Assembly (NCBI GenBank): GCA_029007825.1
Contig: JAQXIO010000018.1
Span: 1 to 51,045, forward strand
Source of the DNA: Bacteroidales bacterium
GTDB lineage: Bacteria > Bacteroidota > Bacteroidia > Bacteroidales > JAQXIO01
Length of the DNA stretch: 51,045 bases
Direction of reading: 5' to 3'
The position numbers and the translations under genes are program-made. The notes beneath the pieces are model-generated. The model did no database searches. It had not been told where the DNA came from and was given only the letters and a program-made list of their open reading frames with translations. Each line of letters opens with the position of its first letter. Position 1 is the first letter of the stretch. Positions 26,299 through 35,913 of this stretch are shown piece after piece.

Positions 26299-28197
26299 AT
26301 GAGAAAAAAAAGATTGCTTAGTCTATTATTCGGAAGTGCGGTTTTGTTGTCCGGTTGTAATAAAACCCCGACAGCAGAGGTAGTTTTACCGCCCCTTATC
26401 GGAAACAATATGGTTTTTCAGAGAGATATACCATTGAAATTGTGGGGAGAAAGTGCTCCGGGTGCAGATATCCGGGTTCAGTTTCAGAATAAAATATTCG
26501 ATACACGTGCCGATTCTTCCGGGGAATGGTCGTTGTTATTAGATAGTTATCCGGCTGGTGGACCGTATGAGTTGGTGATAAACCGTGATACTTTGCGCAA
26601 TGTTTTGATTGGAGATATATGGGTTTGCTCGGGACAGTCGAACATGGAATGGCCTTTGCTGGAATCATCGAGTGCGGAAGAGGTTATGAATAATCCGGGA
26701 AATCCTCAGATACGGGTTTTTCAGGTAAGCAATAGGACTTCTCAAAAAGAAGAAAAAAATGTTTCCACCTTGTTTGGATGGGAAGAAAGCACATTGGAAA
26801 GTATTGCCGGCTTTTCCGGAGTAGGTTATCTTTTTGCCCGGGAATTGCAGAAAGATTTGAATATACCGATCGGAATTGTGAGTGCCGACTGGGGTGGTTC
26901 GCCGATAGAAGTGTGGTTAAGCAACGATATACTGAGTGAAGAGGAAAGGAGTAAACAAAAGGAAAAAGATGCTGCATATATCCGTTATCAGGAAGAACTG
27001 AAAGAGTGGAATAAGGCTCTCAGTGCAGCGGATAAAGAGAAACTGCAAGGTATAGATGTGCTTGCGGAAGATTGTGATGTGTCCGGTTGGGATACGATTA
27101 CGATGCCGCGTTATTGGGAGGCTACACTTTATCCGGGTTTTGACGGATTAGTTTATCTGCGTAAAGAATTTACCCTTGATAAATTGCCTTCTTCAGCCTC
27201 AGTAACCATAGGTTGCGTGGATGATAAAGACGAGACGTATATCAACGGAGTAAAGGTCGGTAACGGAGAAGGTTTCAATACGCCCCGTACTTACGGTATC
27301 CCTGATGGCGTATTAAAGCAAGGTTCCAATGTAATAGTCATCCGTGTCATAGATAATGGAGGTAATGGAGGTATACGGCCGATAGAAAGCCTGTTGCACC
27401 TTACTTGCGAGGGTGAAAGAATACCCTTGAACGGTATATGGAATATTAAGCCCTCTTTGGCTTTGTCGGAGTTTCCGGAACAACCCAGGGGGAGTATGTG
27501 GGAAAACTCGTATCTCTATAATGCTATGTTGGCGCCTCTTACTGAAATGCCGATAAAAGGGGTGATCTGGTATCAGGGAGAATCGAATGTATGGACAGCC
27601 GGTACATATAAAGATAAATTTGAAAAAATGGTAGCCGATTGGCGTTCTAAATGGAATATGGGAGATTTTCCGTTTTTGTTTGTGCAACTGGCAAACTTTA
27701 AAGTTCCGGGTGGCGGCGACAGAGAGTGGGCTGAATTGCGTCAGGCTCAGCTGGAAAGTTTGAGTATTCCGAATACGGGTATGGCAGTAGCGATTGACAT
27801 CGGTGAGGCTGATAATATACATCCTGTTAATAAAGCGGAGGTCGCACGAAGGTTAAGACTTGCTGCCGATCGGATTGCTTATGGTAAGGATATCGTTTAT
27901 ACAGGCCCTCTTTATCAGGGTTATCAGGTAAATGGAAATCGTCTGCTGGTTTCGTTCGACGGAGTAGGTGGTGGTCTGAAAAGCAGCGATGGTAAGCCGT
28001 TGCGTAATTTTGAGATTTCCGGTGCCGATGGGAAATGGTATCCGGCACAGGCCGAAATAAAGAACGACCAGGTAGTTGTGTATTCTCCGGAAGTAAAGCA
28101 ACCGGCAGGAGTCCGTTATGCATGGGAATCAGCTCCTGAGAATGTTAACTTTTATAATGCGGAAGGTTTGCCGGCTTCACCTTTTACAAGTAAATAG
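26299..28197 (+). CDS. Sialate O-acetylesterase family lipoprotein
   Basis: A 632-residue lipoprotein (lipobox LSGC, Cys20). The family signatures are complete: IGNNMVFQRDIPLKLWG at the start, nucleophile Ser114 in VCSGQSNMEWPL, WYQGESNV, and the Asp-x-x-His pair in ADNIHPVNK near the C terminus. A jelly-roll-like insert (~290-370, with LRKEFTLDKLPSSASVTIG and ETYINGVKVGN) splits the SGNH domain, as usual for the larger members. It removes acetyl groups from sialic acid or other glycans. It has a dedicated promoter in a repeat element and a leader hairpin, and is followed by a strong terminator, so it is a single-gene unit. Confidence 0.92.
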   Translation: MRKKRLLSLLFGSAVLLSGCNKTPTAEVVLPPLIGNNMVFQRDIPLKLWGESAPGADIRVQFQNKIFDTRADSSGEWSLLLDSYPAGGPYELVINRDTLRNVLIGDIWVCSGQSNMEWPLLESSSAEEVMNNPGNPQIRVFQVSNRTSQKEEKNVSTLFGWEESTLESIAGFSGVGYLFARELQKDLNIPIGIVSADWGGSPIEVWLSNDILSEEERSKQKEKDAAYIRYQEELKEWNKALSAADKEKLQGIDVLAEDCDVSGWDTITMPRYWEATLYPGFDGLVYLRKEFTLDKLPSSASVTIGCVDDKDETYINGVKVGNGEGFNTPRTYGIPDGVLKQGSNVIVIRVIDNGGNGGIRPIESLLHLTCEGERIPLNGIWNIKPSLALSEFPEQPRGSMWENSYLYNAMLAPLTEMPIKGVIWYQGESNVWTAGTYKDKFEKMVADWRSKWNMGDFPFLFVQLANFKVPGGGDREWAELRQAQLESLSIPNTGMAVAIDIGEADNIHPVNKAEVARRLRLAADRIAYGKDIVYTGPLYQGYQVNGNRLLVSFDGVGGGLKSSDGKPLRNFEISGADGKWYPAQAEIKNDQVVVYSPEVKQPAGVRYAWESAPENVNFYNAEGLPASPFTSK

Positions 28198-28219
28198 AAA
28201 TAGTTTGCAAGAATTAAAA

Positions 28220-28256
28220 ATACCCTGCCGTGCTAAAAGCGGCAGGGTATTTTATT
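28220..28256 (+). terminator. Terminator after sialate esterase
   Basis: Perfect 11-bp GC-rich stem ATACCCTGCCG / CGGCAGGGTAT, 9-base loop, followed by TTTATTT. Confidence 0.9.
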
Positions 28257-28397
28257 TATAGTTGTTGTTTCCGTTTTTATCGATGGCAGTTATAAAATTG
28301 TCCGGTATTGTTTTTATGGGAAATGTTTGATTTTCCGTATTACATATACAGCCGATAATTTTTTACAATATGCATGGACTGTACTGACTGGCTTTTT

Positions 28398-31300
28398 TCA
28401 TCTTGCCGTAACTGTTGCCGTCTTTTTTCTGGAAGATATTTTTTCATGTATAAACCGGAATACCACGAAGAGAACAGGAACGATAAGTACGCCGAGCACA
28501 ATCCCGCTTAACATACCTCCGATAGCGGAAATACTGATCGATACATTTCCTACGGCCGATGGACCTACGGAAAAGAGCATCGGTATCAGTCCGACCACGA
28601 AAGTAAGCGAAGTCATAAGAATAGGACGTAGCCGGAGCTTTGCGGCTTCGATTGCTGATGTGGTGAGCGACTTTCCGTCCAATCTCCGCTGCAATGCATA
28701 TTCCACAATCAAAATAGCGTTTTTAGACATCAATCCGATTAGCATTAGCATGCTGACCTGCACATAAATATTATTGTCTATTCCGACTGCGTTTATAGCG
28801 AGGAAAACACCCAGAAGAGCCGTAGGTATGGAAAGAAGAACGGCAAGCGGAAGCAGGAAACTTTCATAAAGTCCGCAAAGTATCAGGTAAACCAGAACGA
28901 TACTTAAGATAAAGATCATTGCGGTACTGCTTCCCGATTGAGTCTCTTCGCGTGCCATCCCCTGCCACTCGTACGTAACGTCGTGAGGAAGCACTTCCGC
29001 AGCAACCCGTGTCAGGACATCGATGAGATCGCCGGAGCTATATCCCGGCTTGGCGCCTGCGTTGACCATGATACTGTTGAACATATTGAAGCGCGAAACT
29101 ACCAGTACGCCGTCCTTTTCTTTAAAGGATGCTACAGCGGAAATAGGAATGCTTTCTCCTTTAGTATTGGGAACGTAAATATCACTCAGGGTCGTTATAT
29201 TTTTCCTGTTTTCGGGATTTGCCTGTAAAATTACTTTGTAATTTTTCCCGTACATGTTAAAATCGGAACATTGATAACTTCCGTAATAAGTCTGCATGAC
29301 ATTCATGATATTGCTTATGTTCACACCGAGCTGTTTCGCTTTTTTATGGTCTATAATGAGCTCATATTGCGGGTAATTTGTTTTAAACGGATTAATGGCG
29401 TAAGCGATTTCCGGTTGCTCGTAGAGTTTACCGACAAATTGTCCGGCGACATCGTTGAACTCTTTCAGGCTTCCTGCCGCCCGGTCTTGCATAATGAATT
29501 CCACACCTCCCAGATTACTGAATCCCGGAATGGTAGGTTGCCTTACGATAAAAAAACTGGCATCCGTAATTTGCGAAATCTGTTGCTGGATAAGCCCGCA
29601 TATTTTATCTATATTTTTTATAGCTCCCCGGTCGGGTATCAGTTTTAACGAGACAAAGAGTGCTCCGGCCGACGGATTCATCGTGTTATTCATCATATCG
29701 AATCCGCTTATCGAACCCGTACTCCGGATGAAGTTATTTGTATGAACGATACTGTCGACTTTTGACAAAACAGCTTCCGTACGATGCAGTGATGTTGAAA
29801 CCGGTAGATCGACCAATATCATCAGGAAACTATCGTCTTCGTTGGGAATAAATCCTTTTGGGGTACGGTTCAGCATAATGGCAGTTATCAGGCAGATAAT
29901 ACCGAGAGCACTCAGGCTGATCCATTTATGTTTGATTGTCTTGTAAATAATATTTCCGTACACCTTTACCAAATGATCGAACTGTGCGTTAAAAGCAATT
30001 GAAAATCTTTCTTCGAATTTGTTCCATCCTTTTTTCTGTCCTCCTTGTTTTTCACGAAGCAGAAGGGCACAGAGGGCGGGACATAATGTTAAGGCACACA
30101 CACCCGATAGGGCGATTGTGGACATCATCGTTATGGCGAACTGCCGGTAAAATATACCGACAGATCCTTCTATAAAGCCGACCGGGGCAAATACGGCCAC
30201 CATTACGAGCGTACTCGATATAACGGCACTGGTAATTTCACCCATGGCGGAAAATGTAGCAGATAAGGGCTCCTCTTTTTTATGGGTCATTTTATGGTTG
30301 ACGGCTTCGACGACGACGACAGCGTCGTCAACAACAATTCCGACCGATAACACAAGGGCGAAAAGTGTGAGCAGGTTGATGGAAAATCCGGCTATCTGCA
30401 TAAAAAGGAACGTCCCGATGATAGATACCGGTATGGCGATTGCAATAATAAGGGTAGAACGTATATTCTGTAAGAAAAGATAGACAAGGATAAATACAAG
30501 AACGAAAGCTTCCAGTAGAGTCGATTTTACCTGATTGATGGAGATGTCCAGCGACTCTTTTGTATTGTAAATATTTACAAGTTCGACCGAAGCCGGTAGT
30601 TGTTTCGCCTTTTTTTCGAGTAGTTTATTAATTTCTACCTGTATTTCGTTGGCATTTGTTCCTGCCATCTGATATACGCCGAAGAAGGTGCCCGGTTTTC
30701 CGTTTATATAACTGCTGCTGATGTAGGAAAACTGTCCGAGTTCCACTTCTGCGACATCCCTGAGGTAGACCAGCGAACCGTCATTTTCGGAACGTATTAC
30801 GATATTCCGGAATTCTTCTTCCGTAATAAACTTACCGCTATACACAATCGTATATTCGAAAGCCTCTTTGCTGTTTTCTCCGAAATATCCTGGTGCACCT
30901 TCGATATTCTGGTCCTGTATGGCAGCAGCCACTTCATCGGGATTGATGTTATACTGGCTCATTTTGTCCGGTTTCAGCCATACACGCATAGAGTAGTCTT
31001 TCATACCGAACGTTTCTATTTTGCCTACGCCCGTTACACGTTTGATTTCAGGAATGATGTTGATACTTGCATAATTCTGCAGGAAAGCTTCGTCGTATTC
31101 GGGGTTATCCGATACGAGCCCGGCAATCATAATCTGGCTATTCTGCTGTTTAATTGTGGTAATACCCATCTTGACGACTGTTTCGGGCAGTTTGCTGGTG
31201 ATGGTCGATACGCGGTTCTGCACGTTCACAGCTGCCATATCGGGGTCTGTACCGAGTTTAAAATAGGTAAATATCAAGAGTGTACCGTCGTTTCCGATAG

Positions 31301-31541
31301 TAGAAGTCATGTGTGTCATGTTATCCACTCCATTAATGGCTTCTTCTACGATTGGTGCTACGGAACGGGCTACGGTTTCGGCATTTGCTCCCGGATAACT
31401 GGCTTGTACCAGTACGCAGGGAGGGGCAATGTCGGGATAAAGCGTCATCGGCAGTTTCAGGAGGCTGATACTGCCTAGTAAAACGATTATGATTGATATA
31501 ACTGCCGCCAGAATCGGGCGGGTAATAAAATTTTTAAGCAT
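28398..31541 (-). CDS. RND efflux permease (HAE-1, AcrB/MexB-like)
   Basis: A 1047-residue inner-membrane proton-drug antiporter of normal length. The N terminus MLKNFITRPILAAVISI is helix 1; proton-relay residues Asp405 and Asp406 lie in GIVVDDAVVV of helix 4. Two large periplasmic porter/docking loops follow helices 1 and 7, and the second half repeats the helix pattern (GLMSKNAILIVEYA in helix 10 region with the relay Lys). It works with the adaptor encoded 15 bp upstream; no outer-membrane channel gene is adjacent. Family certain; drug range unknown. Confidence 0.95.
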   Translation of the reverse strand: MLKNFITRPILAAVISIIIVLLGSISLLKLPMTLYPDIAPPCVLVQASYPGANAETVARSVAPIVEEAINGVDNMTHMTSTIGNDGTLLIFTYFKLGTDPDMAAVNVQNRVSTITSKLPETVVKMGITTIKQQNSQIMIAGLVSDNPEYDEAFLQNYASINIIPEIKRVTGVGKIETFGMKDYSMRVWLKPDKMSQYNINPDEVAAAIQDQNIEGAPGYFGENSKEAFEYTIVYSGKFITEEEFRNIVIRSENDGSLVYLRDVAEVELGQFSYISSSYINGKPGTFFGVYQMAGTNANEIQVEINKLLEKKAKQLPASVELVNIYNTKESLDISINQVKSTLLEAFVLVFILVYLFLQNIRSTLIIAIAIPVSIIGTFLFMQIAGFSINLLTLFALVLSVGIVVDDAVVVVEAVNHKMTHKKEEPLSATFSAMGEITSAVISSTLVMVAVFAPVGFIEGSVGIFYRQFAITMMSTIALSGVCALTLCPALCALLLREKQGGQKKGWNKFEERFSIAFNAQFDHLVKVYGNIIYKTIKHKWISLSALGIICLITAIMLNRTPKGFIPNEDDSFLMILVDLPVSTSLHRTEAVLSKVDSIVHTNNFIRSTGSISGFDMMNNTMNPSAGALFVSLKLIPDRGAIKNIDKICGLIQQQISQITDASFFIVRQPTIPGFSNLGGVEFIMQDRAAGSLKEFNDVAGQFVGKLYEQPEIAYAINPFKTNYPQYELIIDHKKAKQLGVNISNIMNVMQTYYGSYQCSDFNMYGKNYKVILQANPENRKNITTLSDIYVPNTKGESIPISAVASFKEKDGVLVVSRFNMFNSIMVNAGAKPGYSSGDLIDVLTRVAAEVLPHDVTYEWQGMAREETQSGSSTAMIFILSIVLVYLILCGLYESFLLPLAVLLSIPTALLGVFLAINAVGIDNNIYVQVSMLMLIGLMSKNAILIVEYALQRRLDGKSLTTSAIEAAKLRLRPILMTSLTFVVGLIPMLFSVGPSAVGNVSISISAIGGMLSGIVLGVLIVPVLFVVFRFIHEKISSRKKTATVTAR

Positions 31542-31556
31542 TTCAGGAATTGTTTT

Positions 31557-32690
31557 TTAATTCATAACGGGTTGGATTTTCATTCCCTCTGTAACGAGGT
31601 TTAATCCTGAGACAAGAATTTTATCTCCTTCCTCCAATCCCTTGTCGATAAGATATGTATCATTGAGAATTCCGGCTATATGTATTACCCGTGTCTGTAC
31701 GAGACTATCGGGAGTAATATAATAAACCATGGTCTTGTCCTGCGTCTTGAACGTAGCGGTTTTGGGTACCTGAAGTACTCCCTGATGAGTTGTCGGAATG
31801 CGTACTTTTCCCGTATTTCCCGAACGGATTTTATGTTTGGGATTAGGAAAGTTTGCACGGATGCTAATGGTTCCCATATTTTTTTCAAACATGCCGCTTG
31901 TAGCGTCAATTTTTCCTCCGTGCTCGTATTCGTGTCCGTTTACAAGTACGAGTGTTACGGGAAGGGTATCATTTACAATGTCGTATTTTTCTGAGAAATT
32001 TACGTAATCGGCTTCGCTCATCGAGAAGTATGCACGTACGTTGTCGATGTCTGTTATTTGTGTCAGGGACAATGTGTTAGATGGAGATATAAGGCTTCCG
32101 GTCTTAAACGGAAAACGTCCGATAAAGCCATCGATAGGAGCCGTGATATTGGTATATCCGAGTTGTATTTTTGCATTGCTGACGGCAGCTTCGGCCTGTG
32201 TTACGGCGGCCTGAACCGATTTGTATTCGGCTTCGACCGTATGCAATTGAACTTCTGAAATTACACGGTTCTCTACAAGTTCACGGGATTTATCCACTTC
32301 AATCCGGGCTTTTGTAAGATTGGCTTCGCATACGGCAAGATTGGCTTTTGCCTGATTATATTGTTGCCGGTAAACACTCTCTTCTATCTTAAAGAGAAGT
32401 TCTCCTTTCCGTACATAATCGCCTTCGTCTACACAGATTTTTTCGAGATAGCCTTCTACGAGCGGACGTATCTCTACATCCATTTCTCCCTCTATTAGAG
32501 CCGGATACTCTATATATGACCGGGCGTCTCCTCTCTGAACAGTAGTGACTTTCAGCTTTGCAGGGCCTTGTTGAATGGTCTTATCTGCATTTTTATTGCA
32601 GCTATAGAGAAGAAATCCGGATAAAATAGCGCATAAAAGTACAGGCACTTTTTTCCGGAAAATGTCGTTTTTCGTATCGTTCTGTTTCAT
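31557..32690 (-). CDS. RND efflux periplasmic adaptor (membrane fusion protein)
   Basis: A 377-residue lipoprotein (SGFLLYSCNKN lipobox). The adaptor layout is clear: barrel-sandwich half motif IRPLVEGYLEKICVDEGDYVRKGELLF, a coiled-coil hairpin (QAKANLAVCEANLTKARIEV), second lipoyl half ITAPIDGFIGRFPFKTGSL, then beta-barrel and membrane-proximal domains. It links the RND permease to an outer-membrane channel. It is the first gene of the adaptor-permease pair and lies 161 bp after the Crp/Fnr regulator gene on the same strand. Confidence 0.94.
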   Translation of the reverse strand: MKQNDTKNDIFRKKVPVLLCAILSGFLLYSCNKNADKTIQQGPAKLKVTTVQRGDARSYIEYPALIEGEMDVEIRPLVEGYLEKICVDEGDYVRKGELLFKIEESVYRQQYNQAKANLAVCEANLTKARIEVDKSRELVENRVISEVQLHTVEAEYKSVQAAVTQAEAAVSNAKIQLGYTNITAPIDGFIGRFPFKTGSLISPSNTLSLTQITDIDNVRAYFSMSEADYVNFSEKYDIVNDTLPVTLVLVNGHEYEHGGKIDATSGMFEKNMGTISIRANFPNPKHKIRSGNTGKVRIPTTHQGVLQVPKTATFKTQDKTMVYYITPDSLVQTRVIHIAGILNDTYLIDKGLEEGDKILVSGLNLVTEGMKIQPVMN

Positions 32691-32851
32691 GTTGGTGTTA
32701 AATAATTCTGATTTTTTTAGTGATGGTGCGTTTGTTCTGTCCGTTTTTGCAATAAAGGGTGAGCATAGTTTTTCCGTTTCAGCAAAATTCCCATTTTGAT
32801 GTGCGAAAATAGCTATTGTTTAGCGTATAAAAATTGATTTATGATAAGAAA

Positions 32852-33421
32852 TTATTTTTTTGAAGACCGTATTCTACTGAGTGACTCGGGGGTGATTCCG
32901 ATGATGGACGCGATATGCTTAAGTGCGGCTCTTTGAAAAAGCTGCGGAGCTTCTTTCAATAGCAGTTCATAGCGCCTTTTTGCATTGATCGAATTGTAGA
33001 TTGTGTAATATCTGTCGATAGCGAGCATTTCGAGCTCTATAAGTTTTCTGCCCCAGTTTGCAAGTTCAATATTATTCAGGAAGAGCTCTTCCAGTTTTGC
33101 ACGGGAAAAACGGAGAAGCGTACTGTCTTCGATACTTTCCACATTGATGTCGGACGGCTTGTTTTTAACGTATCCGGGCATGGAAGCCAGCACATCGTAT
33201 TCGAATGCGAACCACATATTTATCTCTTTTCCCTCTTTGGGTACGTATGCACGGAGACAACCTTTTTTTATGAAATAAAGGTGATTGTCCGTTTGTCCTA
33301 TACGAAAAAGAGTATCGCCCTTTGACAGATTGACTTCTTCCATGTTTTGTAAAAGGAGAGCGATGGAACAATCGGAGATAGGATAGGGCTTTCTCAATAT
33401 GTCGGTAATCTCTTTGTCCAT
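32852..33421 (-). CDS. Crp/Fnr-family transcriptional regulator
   Basis: A 189-residue protein: an N-terminal cyclic-nucleotide-binding-like beta roll (LSKGDTLFRIGQTDNHLYFIKKG) and a C-terminal helix-turn-helix (HIASIIGITPESLSRIRSSKK). No Cys cluster for an iron-sulfur centre is present, so it is not an oxygen-sensing FNR. The ligand pocket residues of true CRP are not conserved, as usual for Bacteroidota members. It lies upstream of the RND pump genes on the same strand and may regulate them; that is inferred from position only. Confidence 0.88.
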   Translation of the reverse strand: MDKEITDILRKPYPISDCSIALLLQNMEEVNLSKGDTLFRIGQTDNHLYFIKKGCLRAYVPKEGKEINMWFAFEYDVLASMPGYVKNKPSDINVESIEDSTLLRFSRAKLEELFLNNIELANWGRKLIELEMLAIDRYYTIYNSINAKRRYELLLKEAPQLFQRAALKHIASIIGITPESLSRIRSSKK

Positions 33422-33832
33422 GCGCGGGGGAATCTGTTCTTAAGCTGTCATTCTGATAGTGGGCCGCAAATGTAAGAAGTTTATGCTTTTTATAGATTGT
33501 TTTTTTGTGAATAACTGTATATTGAATGATAAATTTTACTTATTATCTGCCTTTTTGTTATTCAGCAGTTAATAATGAGACGGAATTTCAAAGGAAGAGA
33601 ATCCTTTTAATAATTTGAAAAGATTAGTTTAGGACATTATTTTCTTCGTAAAAACTATCATTGATGTGATTTTCTTCATTTTTTTCTGCATTGTCTGGTG
33701 AACTTTGCAATACTGAAGCATTGTTTATGAAAAGATAAGAATCCAAAGTATTCCATTTAAGAGAAACAGTTGACTTCTGTTTGTTTCAAAACGGATATTG
33801 TTCAGGTTGAATTCGGGGAAAATATTATGTAA
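33422..33832. other. 411-bp gene-free region
   Basis: Only a -7 element (33467-33474, minus) for the Crp/Fnr gene is evident. The rest is AT-rich without open frames or notable structure. Confidence 0.5.
33467..33474 (-). promoter_or_regulatory. -7 element TACATTTG for the Crp/Fnr gene
   Basis: TACATTTG on minus, 45 bp before the ATG at 33421. Confidence 0.5.
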
Positions 33833-34657
33833 TCAGATATCGAGAGCCAGATTGAGGTAAGGCGACGGGTAGGGGTGAAGAGGATGAAAAAGAGCATAAG
33901 GAACGCTGTCTGGATTTTCTTTTTCCACCGGAAGCCGGAATTCTGTCGTTTGCCGGAAATAGAACTTCCGGAGCGAAGAAGTCATAGCCTCATAGGTTTG
34001 TTCGCCTGCTGTTTCTACAATTGTTACTTTCTCATTTGCAGGTAGGGTTAATGCATATTGATCGGATGAGATAAGCAGTTCTCCGCCTTGTGCGAACAGC
34101 TCGTTGAGCGTGACTTCAATATGCTTGTCCGGCCAGTAAACACTGTTATTTTGTAAGTATATTTTACGAAGCGTCTGCAGTAGCTTTATATGTTCTGTGG
34201 TTACTGTCTGCAGGCGTTTCCACACTTTTGGCTCCGGAGTCATTACAGGCGGATAGGTAAGAATATTCAGATAAGCGGTTTGAGTGAATCCGAAGCGTCG
34301 GTAATAATCGAAAAGCGGTTTCGTAGCAGGAACGAGTGCTAATTCGTATTGTTTTTTACGGGCGAATGTTATTGCCGAATTCAATAATTTTCCCATTAAA
34401 CCTTTTTTCCGGTGAGCGGGATCCGTAGCGCATGCGTATATGTAATAGAGCGGATAATCTTGTGTAGTTTCCTGTAAAACACCTTTCAGCAGGAAAAGCA
34501 TGGATGTAATCGTTCCGTCCGTATCGGTAAGCAGGCAATGTCCGGGGCTAAACAGATCGCGGAAAAAGTGATCGAGAAACGTATCGCTATCGTTAAAAAC
34601 CTTCTTCCACAAGATGTGTAGTGCGGGTATATCGTCGTTTTTTGCCGGGCGTATCAT
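33833..34657 (-). CDS. GNAT-family N-acetyltransferase
   Basis: A 274-residue protein. The N-terminal half is a GNAT fold: MIRPAKNDDIPALHILWKKVF, the YIYACATDPAHRKKGLMGKLL acetyl-CoA-binding motif A (split here; R/Q-x-x-G-x-G/A form RKKGLMG) and DYYRRFGF. The C-terminal half is a sterol-carrier-like or unrecognised domain, similar in layout to Eis-type two-domain acetyltransferases. It starts 4 bp after the DUF2156 gene stop, so both are one operon. Substrate unknown. Confidence 0.85.
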   Translation of the reverse strand: MIRPAKNDDIPALHILWKKVFNDSDTFLDHFFRDLFSPGHCLLTDTDGTITSMLFLLKGVLQETTQDYPLYYIYACATDPAHRKKGLMGKLLNSAITFARKKQYELALVPATKPLFDYYRRFGFTQTAYLNILTYPPVMTPEPKVWKRLQTVTTEHIKLLQTLRKIYLQNNSVYWPDKHIEVTLNELFAQGGELLISSDQYALTLPANEKVTIVETAGEQTYEAMTSSLRKFYFRQTTEFRLPVEKENPDSVPYALFHPLHPYPSPYLNLALDI

Positions 34658-34661
34658 AAAA

Positions 34662-35606
34662 TCACGTATTCGTATTTGAGGACGATGGGCTTGAGACTGT
34701 TTTAAGCTTAGCGATGTAAAGTTCGTCCAACCGGTCGGGATAATAAGATAACTTGGCTTGCCTGAGCCCTTCGTCTCCTCCGTCTTCTGCCCTATTTATA
34801 TAAGTATAACCCTGTGCATAATGCTGAACGAATAATTTATTGATTTGCTGTGAGGCTCCGCGTATGTTATGCAGGGATTTTTCAAAAAGTACCAGATAAG
34901 TATCGCCTGCGAGCGGACAACCGATTGCGTAGGCTACAATTTCGCCGTCGGCACGTAACATGGCACCGTTCAGTCCGAGAGCATTCCATTCGTTAAAGGC
35001 TTTTTCTATGGCGAGTAGTTCCATTTCGAGCATTTCGCCGCAATCGCCCTCTGCGCGTTGTATATCGAACCATTTACGGTTAAATGCATGGCATTCGGGA
35101 AGATTTGATGTCGTTATAGGCTCGAAGTTCCAGGCATAATTCTGTTCGAAATAATTTATATGATTGCGTTTGTGCTGTAATTTTTTCCCCGATAGCGTGG
35201 ACAGCTTTTCAGAATTATAGAGGTATTCCTCTTCGTCACGGGAAGGCATGAATTCAAAACGTCCCGGAAAAAGGTTCTCCAATATCTCTTTTTTTCTTTC
35301 GGATATCTGAAAAAGACGGAACGGACATCTTCGCGCTTCTGCATAAAGAATCATTTTTTCAATGGTATCCTTAAGATCTCCTTCGCCTAAAGGATAAAGA
35401 AAATTGTGGTGACAATCGATAAAAGTCTTTATAAGCAGGAAATCCTGATAAAAATCGATTTGGTATTCGCAGGCTTCTCGCCATAGATACAAAACATTGA
35501 AACAATAGTTGAGTTTACGTGTGGGAAATCGTTTCAGAAAGTCGTCGATGTGTTGTTTATCGCTTAATTCTATATCGCGGAAGTGTAGTGCTGTATCTTC
35601 ATTCAT
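34662..35606 (-). CDS. DUF2156 (phosphatidylglycerol lysyltransferase C-terminal-like) protein
   Basis: A 314-residue soluble protein related to the acyltransferase domain of lysyl-phosphatidylglycerol synthases, made of two GNAT-like folds. Recognisable parts are KLNYCFNVLYLWREACEYQI at the start, KKLQHKRNHINYFEQNY, then AYAIGCPLAGDTYLVLFEKS and the YINRAEDGGDEGLRQAKLSYYP end motif. It lacks membrane helices, so it is not a full MprF. Probable aminoacyl- or acyl-transferase; acceptor unknown. It is the first gene of a pair with a GNAT enzyme. Confidence 0.85.
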   Translation of the reverse strand: MNEDTALHFRDIELSDKQHIDDFLKRFPTRKLNYCFNVLYLWREACEYQIDFYQDFLLIKTFIDCHHNFLYPLGEGDLKDTIEKMILYAEARRCPFRLFQISERKKEILENLFPGRFEFMPSRDEEEYLYNSEKLSTLSGKKLQHKRNHINYFEQNYAWNFEPITTSNLPECHAFNRKWFDIQRAEGDCGEMLEMELLAIEKAFNEWNALGLNGAMLRADGEIVAYAIGCPLAGDTYLVLFEKSLHNIRGASQQINKLFVQHYAQGYTYINRAEDGGDEGLRQAKLSYYPDRLDELYIAKLKTVSSPSSSNTNT

Positions 35607-35613
35607 AACGGCG

Positions 35614-35644
35614 CAAATATATAGATAAATTGATTTTGCACAAA
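35614..35644 (-). promoter_or_regulatory. Full consensus promoter (TTTG - 19 bp - TATATTTG)
   Basis: On minus, TTTG at 35644-35641 and TATATTTG at 35621-35614 with a 19-bp spacer: the best match in the window to the Bacteroidota primary-sigma promoter. The -7 ends 8 bp from the ATG at 35606, so the mRNA would be leaderless or nearly so. Confidence 0.75.
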
Positions 35645-35885
35645 TATCGTTGGTCTGTTTATAATTAAAAAAAGAATCTTTTTGATTTGTTTAGTATAGG
35701 AGGGTAAAACGCTGATCGTATCTGTTCTATTTATGCCAATTACGGATGGGGTATAGAGACGGAAATTCTAATAATAGTCCATATTGCTGCTTTCCTCTTC
35801 CTGTATTTTATTAAGAAATGAAGCGGTATGAATATTTATCGGTGTAAAAAAGGGAAGGATGATTGTGATTTTTTCGTTATGTCCG

Positions 35886-35893
35886 TAATTTTG
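35886..35893 (+). promoter_or_regulatory. -7 element TAATTTTG for the MFS gene
   Basis: TAATTTTG 20 bp before the ATG at 35914; leader about 14 nt. Confidence 0.55.
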
Positions 35894-35913
35894 CACTCCG
35901 AAAAATTGATCTT

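Larger units (their letters stand above)
35607..35913. other. Divergent control region DUF2156/MFS
   Basis: 307 bp. It holds the promoters at 35614-35644 (minus) and 35886-35893 (plus). Nothing else is recognised. Confidence 0.6.

Noticed and set aside
28190..28397. Extra gene or promoter between the sialate esterase and RND stop
   Set aside because: Only the terminator is supported; the rest has no open frame independent of the RND gene.
28327..28767. Plus-strand frame of 146 codons after the sialate esterase
   Set aside because: Mostly antisense to the RND permease; no promoter or family resemblance.
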